A DNA stretch of 64,000 nt from Magnolia sinica (GCF_029962835.1 NC_080577.1:7850501-7914500), one strand, 5' to 3'. Counted from the stretch's first letter, positions 48,230-59,439 are shown. Program-made: numbers and translations. Notes: generated from the letters alone by a model not told the origin.

Positions 48230-50915
48230 CTCTTCACCCTCTCCAAAGGATGCGGAGGAAGCCTTTTCACATGAAATTCTTCCGTTGGTATGCTAGGTAG
48301 GTCCCACCAAGATATTAGTGATAAATCTATGCCGTCCATACATTTTTAAAAATAATTTTATGGTATCACCCAAAATTAAGGTAGATCAAAATCTCAAGTG
48401 GGCTACGTAGTGCTGATTGAACTCTCACCATTAAAAACTTCTTGGGGCTACCAAATTTTTGGATCAAGCTGATATTTGTATTTTTTCTTTTCCATCATCC
48501 AGGTCTTTATGACCTAATCTACAGGTTGGATGTCAAATAAATATCACGGTGGGCCCTAAAAAATATTTAACGGTGAAAATCATTATCACCGTTGCTTCCT
48601 GTGGTGTGGTCCACTCGAGATTTGGATCTACCTCAATTTTGGGATAATGCTCTGAAATGATAAGAAAAAATGGATGGACGGGGTAGATTTCTCAAAAACA
48701 TTATGGTGGGCCCCACTTAGGTTTCAGTGCGTAAAAGGCTTTCACAGGAAATCTGCACTTGAAAAAATTGCGGTGCCGAGTTTTCACATTGCATGGGAAA
48801 CCTAAGTGGGACCCACCGTGATGTTTTTGAGAAATTCAATCCGTCCATCCGTTTTATGAAATCATTTTAGGACATGCATACAAAAACAAGCCGAATCCAA
48901 TACTCAAGTGGGCCGAAAACGTGAAGATTGAACTTACACAGTTGAAATATTCGTAGGTCACAAAAGTTTTGAATCAGGATAATATTTGTGTTCTCAGCTA
49001 ATCCTAATAAGAATGACATTATGAATGGTATAGATGACATGTACATATCACTGTAACCCCAAGGAGGTTTTAACGGTAGGAATTTCCCTACCCCTCTTTT
49101 CCTTCGGTATGGCTCAATTGAGTACATTATGCTGCTCGCTTTTGGTCTCAAGTCCTAAAATAAGCTCAAAAAATGGATGAACGGGATAGATTTCTAAAAA
49201 ACATCATGGTGGGCCCCACCTATATTTATAGCTGACTTAGCAAAGTGCGTGCATTATTAGAAGATAGGGATTGGATTCTGAGGTTGAGTAGCTGAGGGGG
49301 ATTGGATACTAACAAAGGTTGAGTAGATGACGCGGATTGGATACTTACAGAGGTTGAGTTGCCAGACTCGCTACTGAAGTGACGTCACCAAGTTCCGTGG
49401 GCCCCACCATCATGTATGTGTTGTATCTCACCGTACATACATTTGGAGAGATCATTTTAGGATATGGTCTAAAGAGCGAGGTACTTCTAGGGCTGGGGTG
49501 GACCCCACCATAGAAAACAGTGGTGAGAGTGACACCCACCGTTGAAACCTTCAAAAGGTCCACCATGGTTTTTATTTGAGATCCAATCTGTTCATGTGTT
49601 AACGCACATATAAAAGAAGGGAAAACACAAATATTAGCTTGATGAAAACTTTTGAGTCCCTTAGAACTTTTTAATGGTGGGCGTTACTCTCCCCATTATT
49701 TTCTGTGGTGGGGTCCTCTAGATCTTTGGATTTGACTCATTCTTTGGATCATGCCCTAATATGATCTCTCCAAATGGATGGGCGGTGTAAATACAAAACA
49801 TACATCATGGTGTGGACCACAGAACTTGGCGACATCACTTCGTTAGGGAGTCAGGTAACTCAACCGGTCAACCTCTAATAGGCGCCACACGTGGATATCC
49901 TGCCCAAAAAGTTCCTACGCTGGGAACTCAGGTGGGGGCCACTGTAATATTTGTGAAAAATCCTCCCCGTCCATCTATTCTGTGTGTTCATTTTAGTACA
50001 TTTTATCATAAATGAACAGTATCCAAAGCCCAAGTGAGCCGTACTAGAGGAAAATGTGGTTAGGGAAATTCCTACAGTTGAAACCTCCTTGGGTCTATAG
50101 TGATATTTACATACCATCTATACCATTCATAGCGTCATTCTTACTAGGATTAGCTGAGAATACAAATATTATCATGATTCAAAACTTCTGTGACCTACGA
50201 ATATTTCAACTGTGTAAGTTCAATCTTCACGTTTTCGACCCACTTGAGTATTGGATTCGGCTCGTTTTCTATGCATGTCCTAAAATGATGTCATAAAACG
50301 GATGGACATATTTGATTTCTCAAAAACATCACGGTGGGTCCCACTTAGGTTTCCAACGCAACGTGAAAGGCTTTCCCATAGCAATTTTTTCAAGCGCGGG
50401 ATTCCTGCAAAAGCTTTTTGCGTGCTGGAAAACTAAGTGGGGCCCACCATAATGTTTTTGAGAAATCTACCCCGTCCAACAATTTTCCTTATCATTTCAA
50501 GGCATTATCCCAAAACTAAGGCAGATCCAATCTCAAGTGGACCACACCACAGGAAGCAGCAGTGATAATGATTCTCACCGTTAAATATTTTTTAGGCTGA
50601 CCATGATATTTATTTGACATCCAACTGTAGATTAAGTCATAAAGACCTGGATGATTGAAAAAAACACAAATATCAGTTTGATCCAAAAATTTGGTAGCCC
50701 CAAAAAGTTTTTAATGGTAAGAGTTCAATCAACACTGTGTGGCCCACTTGAGATTTTGATCTATCTTAGTTTTGGGTTTATATCATAAAATTATTTTTTA
50801 AAATGTATGGACGAGGTAGATTTATCACTAACATCTTGGTGGGACCCATCTATCATCCTAATAGAAAAATTTCATGTGAAAAAGGCTTCCACCATATCCT
50901 TCAGAGAGGACGTAA
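48230..50915. repeat. ~2.7-kb palindrome with ~1-kb arms
   Basis: The left arm, about 48230-49225, is the reverse complement of the right arm, about 49925-50915, over its whole length. Matching pairs include gatgcggaggaagcc / ggcttccaccatatcc at the outer ends. Near the inner ends, cagctaatcctaataagaat (about 48998) pairs with attcttactaggattagctg (about 50136). Identity by eye is near 90%. Each arm contains two abutting foldback MITEs. The centre holds a third MITE of another end type. No gene is present. Confidence 0.82.
49269..49890. mobile_element. Foldback MITE at the palindrome centre, terminus triplicated
   Basis: The element proper runs from about GACGCGGATTGG (49329) to about 49890 and matches the 7704-8249 type (gacgtcaccaagttccgtgg inside, inverted on the right). 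On the left its terminal block, attggatact..aaggttgagtag-like, is present three times (starts 49270, 49301, 49336). No TSD was found. Confidence 0.7.
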
Positions 50916-51127
50916 TGACATGTATATGCGAAATTTGGCACATGCAAATGAACCCGAGAACATCATTTACGTCTCTGTGACGTAAGGGAAAAGTTGGAGA
51001 ATTTTTATATATACTATGGCAGTGTATTATGGATGACGCGAAGGATGTTATAAATTAAGTTGAAATTTCATTAGTACTACGTAGGTTAAGTCAAATTAAA
51101 CTGTCCACAATATGGTCCTAGTGCAGG

Positions 51128-51263
51128 TAATTTGATTTTTGGGATATCCCATAATTTAGAGGTGACCCATCAAATGCATGGTGTTGATGGTCGACATGCA
51201 TCACGGTGGGGCCCACACATCTCGACCTAATGGGAGCTTATCGTGAGGTCGAGCGCATAGTAC
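51128..51263. mobile_element. 3' fragment of a gaggtcgagcgcatagtacc-type MITE
   Basis: It matches the right end of the copy at 55176-55715, from gggatatcccataattta to gtgaggtcgagcgcatagta. The left arm is absent. Confidence 0.75.
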
Positions 51264-51320
51264 CTTTATAGTAGCTGATTGGAAAAGCTTGGATGGAATA
51301 TAAAAACCATAGTGGCTACC

Positions 51321-51929
51321 GGACGCGGATTGCATCCTACCCCAGCCCGGACAGTAATCTGTCCGGGAAGGGCTATGTGGAGCCCACCGTGAAGTAAGTA
51401 TTTTATCCACATTGTTAATCATTTTTATACTGTCATTTTAAGATATCATACGAAAAATTAGCCCACCATGAAGTATTTTATCCACATTGTTAATCGTTTT
51501 TATACTGTCATTTTAAGATATCATACAAAAAATTAAGCAGTTAACCAGCTCCAGCTCCAGTGGACCACATCAAAGGAAGATGCAGTGATAATGAAACCCA
51601 CCGTTGAAACCTTTCTAGCAGCCACCGTGATGTTTTTTTACCACCCAACCTATTAATAAGGTCATGCAGACTTGGATGAAGTTTAAAAACAAATTTCAGC
51701 TTGATCTGACACTTCTCCAGCTCCCAAGAAGCTTTTAATGGTGGACGTTCAATCCCCACTTTGTGGTCCACTTAAGCGCTGAAACTAATTCTATTTTTGC
51801 ATTATACCTTAAACTGACCATATAAAAATTATTAATGGTGTGGATAACATACTTACATCGCGGTGGACCCCACAGAGCCCTGTCCGGACGGATTACCGTC
51901 AGGGCGGGGGTAGGACGCAATCCGCGTCC
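51321..51929. mobile_element. Foldback MITE with perfect 10-bp flanking repeat
   Basis: Start GGACGCGGATTGCATCCTAC and end gtaggacgcaatccgcgtcc form long inverted ends that continue through ccgtccggacag-like sequence. Direct repeats agtggctacc flank it at 51311-51320 and 51930-51939. It is 609 bp long and has the family core gtggagcccaccgtgaagta. A short part of the left arm is duplicated (gcccaccatgaagtatttta near 51460). Confidence 0.88.
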
Positions 51930-51939
51930 AGTGGCTACC

Positions 51940-54065
51940 AATCCCTCCCGACACGCACGCAAACTTACAATAGGCGTCCCCTTTCCATTGATCCCCATTG
52001 TATGGTCCACTTGAAGCAGATCAGGCTGATTTTGGGCCTACTCAGGAGGGGCCCATCTGATGCACGGACTGGATGTCACGCACCCAACAAGGTGGCCCCT
52101 CGGAGCTGGTGTGTTTCCCGTACAATTTGGCTACGGCTTTAATTCGGTCATTGGTGTGATGTGTACACGTCGAGCACACCAAAGCTAAACATAGTTTGAA
52201 TTGAACTGTACCAAACCCCTTGTGACTCCAAATGTCAAAATAGATCCCAATGATTGCACAAAATCAAGTAATTTCGTCATTCTAATATTTTTTTAAATTA
52301 TTTTATTTGTTTTTTATTTGTTTTTTTATACCTTAGAGAAATGACTTTCAATTTAGTGTGTGATAGCTTATGATGTTCAATATTAAGCCGAAATAACTTC
52401 GAAAAATAAAAGAAGAAAAAGCAATCCAAAGCTGATAAAATTAATAATATAAATGTATTCACAATTAGTTGATAAAAAGAGAGGGATAACTAACGATAAT
52501 CCATTTGCCGTCTAGCGGATTTCCAAGCTTCATAGGCAAGAAGGTCATTAAGGAAGAAAGCTGGATCGCCTACTTAATTACTTTATGGGAAAATGGTCGT
52601 TGATAACGACAATTCATTCGTTGCATGGCTAAACTTCGTTATGCGAGGCAATCTTGGTTTACGGGAGGGGGTGGATGTTTGTTCACCTCTCGGATAGCTT
52701 CATAATTGGATAATTTTTGTGGCAACTACTTGTTCATTGCACAGGTCTAGGTTCTATGGCAAAATAGCTTATGGCGAGTGGATATTTGATAGTTTATTGC
52801 ATGGTTGGATGCCAAACGAGACGATCGTTGGGAAATGATAGCCGGTTTTGTACTTTGCATTGTTGAGTTTCATACGTAAGTTGTTTGTGGTTAGACAATC
52901 GACCGTTCATTTCTCAGCCATGTACTTCGTAGCGGGAAGGTCAATGTAGTGACAACATGTTCGTCGCTTCGTGTCCTACCTTTTTGGAAAGATAGTCATG
53001 GCTATCCATTCATTACTTGAAACCTCGCTCTATTGATAAGGTTGTCATGAAATGACCACATATTTGTTGCTCAACTAGGCTTCGTGGTAAGGCAGCCTTG
53101 GTTAAGGGGCAACTTGTTCATTGCTTGAATTGAGCTTCGTGGCAAGATAGTAGCTTGGAATCTCTAGGCACGTGGCAAGATGGATCCACTGGCCATCCAT
53201 TCGAGACCTGGAGATCTTCTTAAGTCTAATAATGTGATCATAGACTTATCATAGGGTGGCAAGGTAGCTAAATTCTATTCTAATTGATTCGGGTTGATTT
53301 GCAGCATAGTGTTGGCTAACAGTGGAGGAGTTAGACTGAATTATAATTATAATAAATGTTCATAGCGGACAGAGGATATTCAATGTCATGTTGAAAATAG
53401 ATGCATTGTATTGGAACAGCGAACGCCTGAGCTTTTCAGTCTTTGCTGAATTTATAAAATTGTAAGGTTGTTTACTGGAGACGCGTATTGGATTCGATCT
53501 CTAAGCTAATTTGTCAATTAGTAGGCATGACCGATTATTCTTCTAACTCAAGATAAATCTTCGAGATCTTTCTCTGATCGGTTAATCATTCCTCAAGCAT
53601 AGCCTTTCTTAGTTTACCACATATATAGTGACAACTTTTACTCAAATGTATTAACCCATCTTATTGTGACTTCTTTTCTTTTGTTCCACAATCTCCTCCT
53701 GCTGATTAAATCGACAGTGAGGATCTCAACTTAATCTTCCGTACTGTGATGCTGCCACGTGTTGGCTTGCTAGCCGTTGGATTGGTCAGATTGGGTGTAA
53801 ACACATTCCACACTTTCTGTACTTTGATAATTTGGCAGTGTGTGATGGATGATGATACTCCAGCAGTAAGAGAAATCATATTTGTAGCATACCATTAATT
53901 CGAAATGAACAATACAAATTATGGGTACTAGTTTAGATGTTTCATGAACCAAAAATCACTCTTATTTGGTCACCAAACCATTAGATCCCACGATTAAATT
54001 AATAACATCAAATGGTCTTGCTTTGAGAAATTTATAAAGAACTACCTAATTAATATGAAATTTAC
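51940..54065. other. Intergenic, unidentified repeat-like DNA
   Basis: 52500-53200 has loosely recurring phrases (ggcaagatagt, cttcgtggcaag, tgttcattgc) that look like a decayed retroelement, but I see no LTR, TSD or coding domain. No gene is supported. Confidence 0.4.
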
Positions 54066-54176
54066 ATTCAGATACCTTTTTCAAAAATATTTTTAAAAAT
54101 CTACCTTATTAATCCATATTATTCAGATACCTTTTTCAAAAATATTTTAAAAAAGCTGCCTTATTAATCCATACCA
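54066..54176. repeat. 55-bp tandem duplication
   Basis: The block beginning attcagatacctttttcaaa starts at 54066 and 54121; the two units differ at a few positions. Confidence 0.85.
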
Positions 54177-55175
54177 TTATCATTCCCTTACCTTCCATTA
54201 TGCCTTTTTTTACAGGCGGCAGTAAATGTGTCGGTGCAAATGAGGAGGCCACACCGTGATGTTGATGTAAAATCCATCCCAACCACCAAGTGTGTCACCT
54301 ATTGCCAAGCTAAGGGCCTAAAAATCACCGCCATCTGAGATTCAGGTGGACCACATGATTGAAAACAATGTACAAGCAACAATCACCCACCACACTTTCC
54401 CTAGGTATGACCCACCTGGATGGACATGAAATTTAAATGCAGGCTTAATTTTTTGTGTGGCATCTAATGGTTAGAGTGGATTTCATATAATCATCATGCC
54501 GAGTTTCTTGAAAATCAATGGTGGACGTCTGTCACCCAATTGTTTCATGTGTCCCACTTGAATCACAGTCAGCTTCATTTTTTGGCTTGGGTCCTAAACT
54601 AGGATTAAGGCCTAGCCAAAAATCAAATTTAAGTCTAGGGGAGCATAAGAGAAAAAATTAATCCCTACAACACAACTCTTGATTTCAAGAAGACCACTCT
54701 GATATTATGTAAGATCCACTCAGGCCATTAGATATTTAGTACATCATTAGGCCCTAGACAAAATTAGGTTGAGAAATGATTCTGGTGGGCTACCCATATG
54801 ATTCACAGGAACAACACCAGTGGATACATTTTGGAGGGTAAGATTGCCTCGTACACTTCTTCCAATCATGTGATCCACTTGAATCAAAGATGGAGCAGAT
54901 TTTTTATTTTTTATTTTTGCTCTTGACTTAATGTGGGGTGACACACCTGATGGTAGAGCTGTACACGATGCCAGTTAGCTCGGTTAACTTGCCTGGATCG
55001 ACTTGTCAAGTTGATTTTTTGAGCTCAAAATTTTTTTGAGCCGAATTTCAGCTAGATCAAATTCGACTTGACTCGGCTGGGAACTTGACTCGGTTTGAAT
55101 CGATTCAACTTGGGTCGGGTTCACTTAGTATAAATACCTTGGATATATTTATATATTTAAAAAATTATTTTATAT

Positions 55176-55714
55176 GTACTATGCGCTCGACCTCAAGAGT
55201 CCGTCCCATGAGGTCAAGTTGTGTGGGCCCCACCGTGATGCGTTTCGAACATCTACCCCATCCGTCAGATGCACCGTTCCATCGTGGGCCTAGGTCTCAA
55301 AAATCAAGTCAATCCGTGACTTGTGTGGGCCACACCACATATAGAAGTGAGGAGGGGCCGTGCACCATTAAAACATTCATAATCTTTTTTTGGGCCCACC
55401 GAGATGTGGTTTGCAAATCCAACCCATCCATTATGTGTGTCCCACTTGGATGAGGGTTTAGACCAAGTTTCAGCAGCATTCAAAACTCAGGTGGGCCCCA
55501 CCAAGTGCTTTTATATGTTTTAACGGTATCTTCACATGATTTTAGATGGTATGGCCCACCTGAGTTCCGTATACGGCTGATTTTTGGGATATCCCATAAT
55601 TTAAAGGGGACCCATCAAATGCACGGTGTTGATGGTCGACACGCATCACGATGGGGCCCACACAGCTCGACCTCACGGGAGCTTATCGTGAGGTCGAGCG
55701 CATAGTACCTTTTC

Positions 55715-55715
<1 letters not shown>
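55176..55715. mobile_element. Foldback MITE, gaggtcgagcgcatagtacc type, copy 1
   Basis: The left gtactatgcgctcgacctca is the inverse of the right gaggtcgagcgcatagtacc. The right end extends further, to ttttcc at 55714, showing that the left end is a few bases short. Core gtgtgggccccaccgtgatg near 55222. Confidence 0.8.

Positions 55716-55716
<1 letters not shown>

Positions 55717-55804
<88 letters not shown>
55717..55804. repeat. (TA)n microsatellite, ~44 units
   Basis: A long, pure TA run precisely between two copies of the same MITE type. Confidence 0.95.
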
Positions 55805-55807
<3 letters not shown>

Positions 55808-56353
55808 GGAAAAGGTTCTATACAGTCGAGCTCATGGGAACTCCCCATGAGGTCGAGCTATGTGGGCCCCACCATGATGTATGTTGAACATCTACCCAAT
55901 TAGTCAGATGCACCATTCCATAGTGGGTCTAGTGCTTGAAAATCAAGTCATTCCGTGACTTTTGTGGGCCACACCACATACAAAAGTTGAGAGGGGTTAC
56001 CCTCCATTAAAAAATTCATAATTATTTTTTGGGCCCATCGAGATGTGGTTCACAAATCCAGGCCATCCATTATGTGTGTCCCACTTGGATGACGGGTCAA
56101 ACCAAGTTTCAGACACATCCAAATTTCAAGTGGGCCCCACCAAGTGCTTTTATATGTTTTAGGCATGTCTTTACATGATTTTAGATGGTATGGCCCACCT
56201 GAGTTCCCTGTACGACTAATTTTTGGAATATCCCATAATTTAAAGGGGACCCATCAAATGCACGGTGTTGATGTTCGGCACGCAACATGGTGGGGCGCAC
56301 ACACTAGACCTCATGGAGAGTTTCCATGAGCTCGACCTTATAGAACCTTTTCC
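55808..56353. mobile_element. Foldback MITE, GGAAAAGGTTCTATA type, copy 2
   Basis: Start GGAAAAGGTTCTATACAGTC and end gaccttatagaaccttttcc form strong inverted ends. The interior is nearly collinear with 55176-55715 (gcacggtgttgatg, aagtgcttttatatgttt). Both copies lie in the same arrangement, about 630 bp apart. Confidence 0.82.
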
Positions 56354-56375
56354 ACACACACACACACACATATTA

Positions 56376-56980
56376 TAGAGCTGTACACGAGTTAAACCGA
56401 GTCGAGCTTGGGATGGCTTGGCTTGGCTCAACTAGTAGCTAACCCTAATTCGAACTCGGCTCAGCTCGTTTCGGTCAGTAGCTTAGGCCAATTCAAGCAG
56501 AGTTCAAGCCAATGCAGCATTTTCTCAAATACATAGAATGTATTTTTAATTTCTCACATAATACAAAACAATAACAACACTTTTAAGGTATTTCATCAAA
56601 CACTCGGCAAGCAACATCAAAATCAAGATACAGGGGGAGTCTTATAATGTAAAGTTTTTTTTTTTTTTTGTAGTGATTTGTTTCATATCCATTCTTTCCT
56701 CACCACTTGCTAATCCTGCGGAGAATGTACACACCCGAAACAACACTTCATTGAGTCATTTCATCAAACACTTGGCAAGCAGCATCAATATCAAAATAAC
56801 CAAGTCCCCGTGCTAATTCGAGTTGAGGTTTGATCCGAGTCGAGTCGAGATTGGGTAAGCTCGAACTCGGCTTGAAATTTTTTTGAGCTCCAAAAACCAG
56901 CTAACTCTGTCTGAATCCAATTTTGAGCCGAGGTGAGTTGAGCAACCTGGCCGAGCTAACCTGACCCATGCACATATCTA
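56376..56980. mobile_element. hAT-like segment inside the composite
   Basis: The left end TAGAGCTGTACACGAGTTAA and the right end ...cccatgcacatatcta (complement TAGATATGTGCATGGG) are weak inverted repeats. There is a tandem phrase tttcatcaaacac..ggcaagca at 56592 and 56761. No TSD is visible, so it could instead be part of the outer element. Confidence 0.4.
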
Positions 56981-56982
56981 AT

Positions 56983-56989
<7 letters not shown>

Positions 56990-57019
<30 letters not shown>

Positions 57020-57038
57020 TATATATATATATATATAA
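56990..57038. repeat. (TA)n microsatellite
   Basis: An imperfect TA run interrupted by one GA. Confidence 0.9.
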
Positions 57039-57869
57039 CTCAGCTCGTAGGCTCGAACTTGACCTCAGCTGAGTTGCTGATTGAGTAGAGCCGCCTAGTC
57101 AAGCTTAGGGACAGAGCCAAGTCGAGTTCCAATTGAGGTAGCCTGCAGGCTGATCCGAGCCAAGCTGGGCTGAGCTCGGCTTGGTTCAACTTGTGTACAG
57201 CTCTGCCCGATGGTCAGGCTAGAGTTTATATAAACATCACAGTTGGCCCCACCTGAGACGCACCCATTTGCTCTCGAGTTGGCTGTGTGACGGAAGGAAG
57301 TGAAATGATAATTATATGAATTAATGTAGTTTTTTTTAACCTTTTAGAAAAATAGATAAAATGTAAATTCCATGTTAATTAGGTAGTTTTTTTTTTTTTT
57401 TTTGGTAAAATTTCCTTTTTTATTAAGGAAATTTCGGACTAAATCTTATTTTCCACATTTTAGTTGGTTTATATTTGCGTGGTTTACTTGCGTATCAAAC
57501 GTTTATTAAATAACATCCGCTCAAAAAAAAAAAAAATCAAATGACCAAACGTTTCCTAAAAAAAAAAAGAAGAAGAAGAAGACGAAGAAGAAGAAAACAG
57601 AAAAAAAAAATGAAGAGAAAAGAAAAGAAAACTCACTCTCAAAGCCAGAATCTCTTTTCCATACCTTTCCTACTCACATGGCTCATTGAGAAACATGAAG
57701 TCATTCCATCAAGCAAATTATCTTTCTCATATGGCTAGAAACTCTTTCCATATTCTCCTCTTCTCACACGGGCTTGATGGAGAAACATGAAGTTATTGCA
57801 GCAAGCAAATCTGCACCATTAAGACATTGAATCATGAGCAAATGGATCTCTCACATTTCTACACACTCC

Positions 57870-58014
57870 TTATAACTTCAGATTCAAATCAACACTATCA
57901 ACTCCTCTCCAATCTTTCAAGTTAGTTGACCGCTCCGCCAGAAAGCTATAGAAGGGCTGTTGTTGTTTTCCTGGCCCGCAGAAACCGAATAACGATTCTT
58001 CTTCCCTGCTCTGC
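57870..58014 (-). CDS. SPEAR-like exon 5, EAR motif
   Basis: The frame ends QPFYSFLAE...SVDLNLKL and then TAA. The FYSF block followed by a terminal DLNLKL is the expected C terminus of SPEAR-type repressors. The acceptor is TTTAG|CAGAGC or TTTAGCAG|AGC; both keep the frame, giving 416 or 415 residues. Confidence 0.7.
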
Positions 58015-59439
58015 TAAACAAACATCACAAGAAAATTAAACCAAAAAACACGAATCATAGAAATTTCTCTTACAATGTGGATTGAAGAATCGGATTTCTG
58101 CTCTGCTTTTGTCTTACTTTAAATTGGACTGGATTGCATTCGCCAAAATGTGCGTCCGGAATCGGTACAGATTGTTTTGATTTGGGATTCGAGTAGGCGG
58201 TTGGGGGACCCAAGGTGAGAAAATCACCATCTAAATCTCTGTTTTCTTTGATGATCTTGGTCCGGCGGTGGAAGTCATGGACGGTATGGACTGCAGTAGA
58301 GCTCCAAGGAACCTCTCTGAAGGAAGAAGATCCAACAACATGAATCAGCAACTGATAAACATGATACCGCCAAGAACACAGACAATGGAAACCGTCAGCA
58401 ACCTTATTAGAGGTTTCTGCGAATCGTATTTGAACAAATCGAGCCCGCTCAAGGATTCATCCCATATGTGAAATGGCATGAGTTTGCATTGGAAGGGGAC
58501 AGCACCAGGCAGTTCGTCCAGAGAAAATTGCCGGGGGCGCTTCATGCCAACCATCTATACTACATTCCAATCAAATCCACTATCAGAAACAGATCCAATT
58601 TTCAATTTTAAAAGGAGAAGATGTTGAAAAATCAATTGAATTACATCTTGCCGAACGTTGATGCGTGTCCTTTCTTCTTCATGCCTTACTGGTGGTATGT
58701 AATTGCTGCAATAGCTTTGGTTTGAAGGGGGCTCCATCTGAAGATTAATGACAGATGACGAACATGACGATGACGTTGAAATATTGACCTGTAATTCAAA
58801 TCTCTCTAATCATTTCAGAAATTTTTTTTTAAAAAAAATGGAAACAGATACAAGATTAAACGATTTCCTCACCAATGAAGAAGTTTGTTGTTGTTGCGGC
58901 TGCTGAACTGTTTGTTGATTTTTCTGCAAATGCCAAACTGGTTTTGATTCAATCTGCGAATCCGGATAGTATTGGAATGAAGTTTTAAATTTGGGAGTCC
59001 CATACAACTCATGAATAAATGAATACCCGCCGCAGCTGCCGCTGGCGACCTGGCTACTGCTATCATGCACGTAATGCAGAGATGGGGATGGGATGCTACT
59101 TCTATCATGCGCGTAAAGCAGAGATGGGGATGGGATGCTACTGCTATGATGCGCGTAATGCAGAGATGGGGATGGGATGGGAAATTCAAATTCAAGACTC
59201 GGGACCAGGTCGGACGTCTTGAAGACGGGATTTGGTAAGCTGAGATGGAGTTGGGCGGGAGAAGGAGAGGAGAAGGGGATGGAAGGGATGGCAAACACGG
59301 CGTTCTTCTTATGCTGTTCTTCTAAACGGATCTTTTCCAACTGGGCAACGCCAAGCCCGCGCTGAGGGATCCTCTTCTGCTTCTTTTTCTTGAAAGATCG
59401 GCTGCCACTGCTGCTGCAGCGCTCCTCTTCTAGTGGCAT
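57870..59439 (-). CDS. SPEAR/TIE-like EAR-motif transcriptional repressor (5 exons)
   Basis: The proposed exons on the minus strand are 59439-58873, 58788-58645, 58554-58403, 58316-58074 and 58014-57870. They join in frame to about 416 residues. Supporting motifs in order are the SPL-type motif RGLGVAQLEKIRLEEQHKK (27-45) after a basic stretch, NQSYCSNYIPP with acidic EEER, GMKRPRQFSL (240-249), and IKENRDLDGDFLTL (310-323). The C terminus is DLNLKL, an EAR motif (LxLxL). By family knowledge, SPL/TIE/SPEAR proteins are nuclear adaptors that bind TCP factors and recruit TOPLESS corepressors; this role is inferred. Introns are short (84, 90, 86 and about 59 bp). The last intron is unusually small and its acceptor could be 58015 or 58012. 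Exons 1-4 are much more certain than the last splice. Which paralogue it is cannot be told. Confidence 0.82.
58074..58316 (-). CDS. SPEAR-like exon 4 (residues 288-368)
   Basis: The acceptor is CTTCAG|AGAGGT. It encodes IKENRDLDGDFLTLGPP, strongly family-like. The donor CATT|GTAAGA (phase 2) gives the frame needed for the EAR exon. A second good donor, AAA|GTAAGA at 58117, would leave the EAR exon out of frame, so it was not chosen. Confidence 0.78.
58403..58554 (-). CDS. SPEAR-like exon 3 (residues 238-288)
   Basis: The acceptor is AGTATAG|ATGGTT. It encodes VGMKRPRQFSLDELPG, the conserved GMKRP segment. The donor ATAAG|GTTGCT (phase 2) joins to exon 4 to form an arginine codon. Confidence 0.8.
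58645..58788 (-). CDS. SPEAR-like exon 2 (residues 190-237)
   Basis: The acceptor is ATTACAG|GTCAAT. It encodes a serine-rich run and MEPPSNQSYCSNYIPP, a conserved SPEAR-family stretch, then HEEER. The donor GAT|GTAATT (phase 0) is plausible but not strong; the residues TRINVRQD before it have no family match I can recall. Confidence 0.75.
58873..59439 (-). CDS. SPEAR-like exon 1 (residues 1-189)
   Basis: The ATG at 59439 fits the family, with a serine-rich and then basic N terminus (FKKKKQKR) leading to the SPL-type motif. It contains three 14-residue repeats (88-129) and ends in a glutamine-rich stretch. The donor is TTG|GTGAGG, phase 0. Confidence 0.85.
59076..59201. repeat. Coding 42-bp minisatellite, 3 copies
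   Basis: gcagagatggggatgggatg starts at 59076, 59118 and 59160. On the minus strand each unit encodes a 14-residue block of the form IPSPSLHYAHxSSS, inside exon 1 of the SPEAR-like gene. The period is a multiple of three, so copy-number change would keep the frame. Confidence 0.92.

Larger units (their letters stand above)
54954..57205. mobile_element. hAT-like composite insertion, 7/8-bp TSD
   Basis: It starts TAGAGCTGTACACGA and ends with the inverse TGTGTACAGCTCTG. It is flanked by cctgatgg (54946-54953) and cccgatgg (57206-57213). The subterminal regions carry gctcgg/ctcgac motifs as in 18424-19412. It contains two MITEs, two (TA)n tracts and another hAT-like segment, hence its 2.25-kb length. 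Confidence 0.68.
54230..57290. mobile_element. Old MITE-like host element split by a hAT-like nest
   Basis: The left part (54230-54953) has gaggccacaccgtgatgttgatg and ggacccacctggatgg-like blocks. The right part (57214-57280) resumes with ggtcaggctagagtttatat and aacatcacagttggccccacc. The join across the insertion, cctgatgg|tcag, matches the uninterrupted cacctgatggtcagagtgg seen at 14332. Outer ends are uncertain. Confidence 0.5.

Noticed and set aside
48230..50915. Calling individual microRNA genes in the palindrome and MITEs
   Set aside because: Hairpins of this length arise from any foldback element; without small-RNA data a precise miRNA call cannot be defended.
57541..57738. Lysine/arginine-rich 65-codon frame
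   Set aside because: It comes from an A-rich purine tract just beyond the 3' end of the SPEAR-like gene; no domain.
58118..58316. SPEAR-like exon 4 ending at the donor AAA|GTAAGA (58117)
   Set aside because: It is phase 0, which would put a stop in exon 5 before the EAR motif; the donor at 58073 restores the frame.
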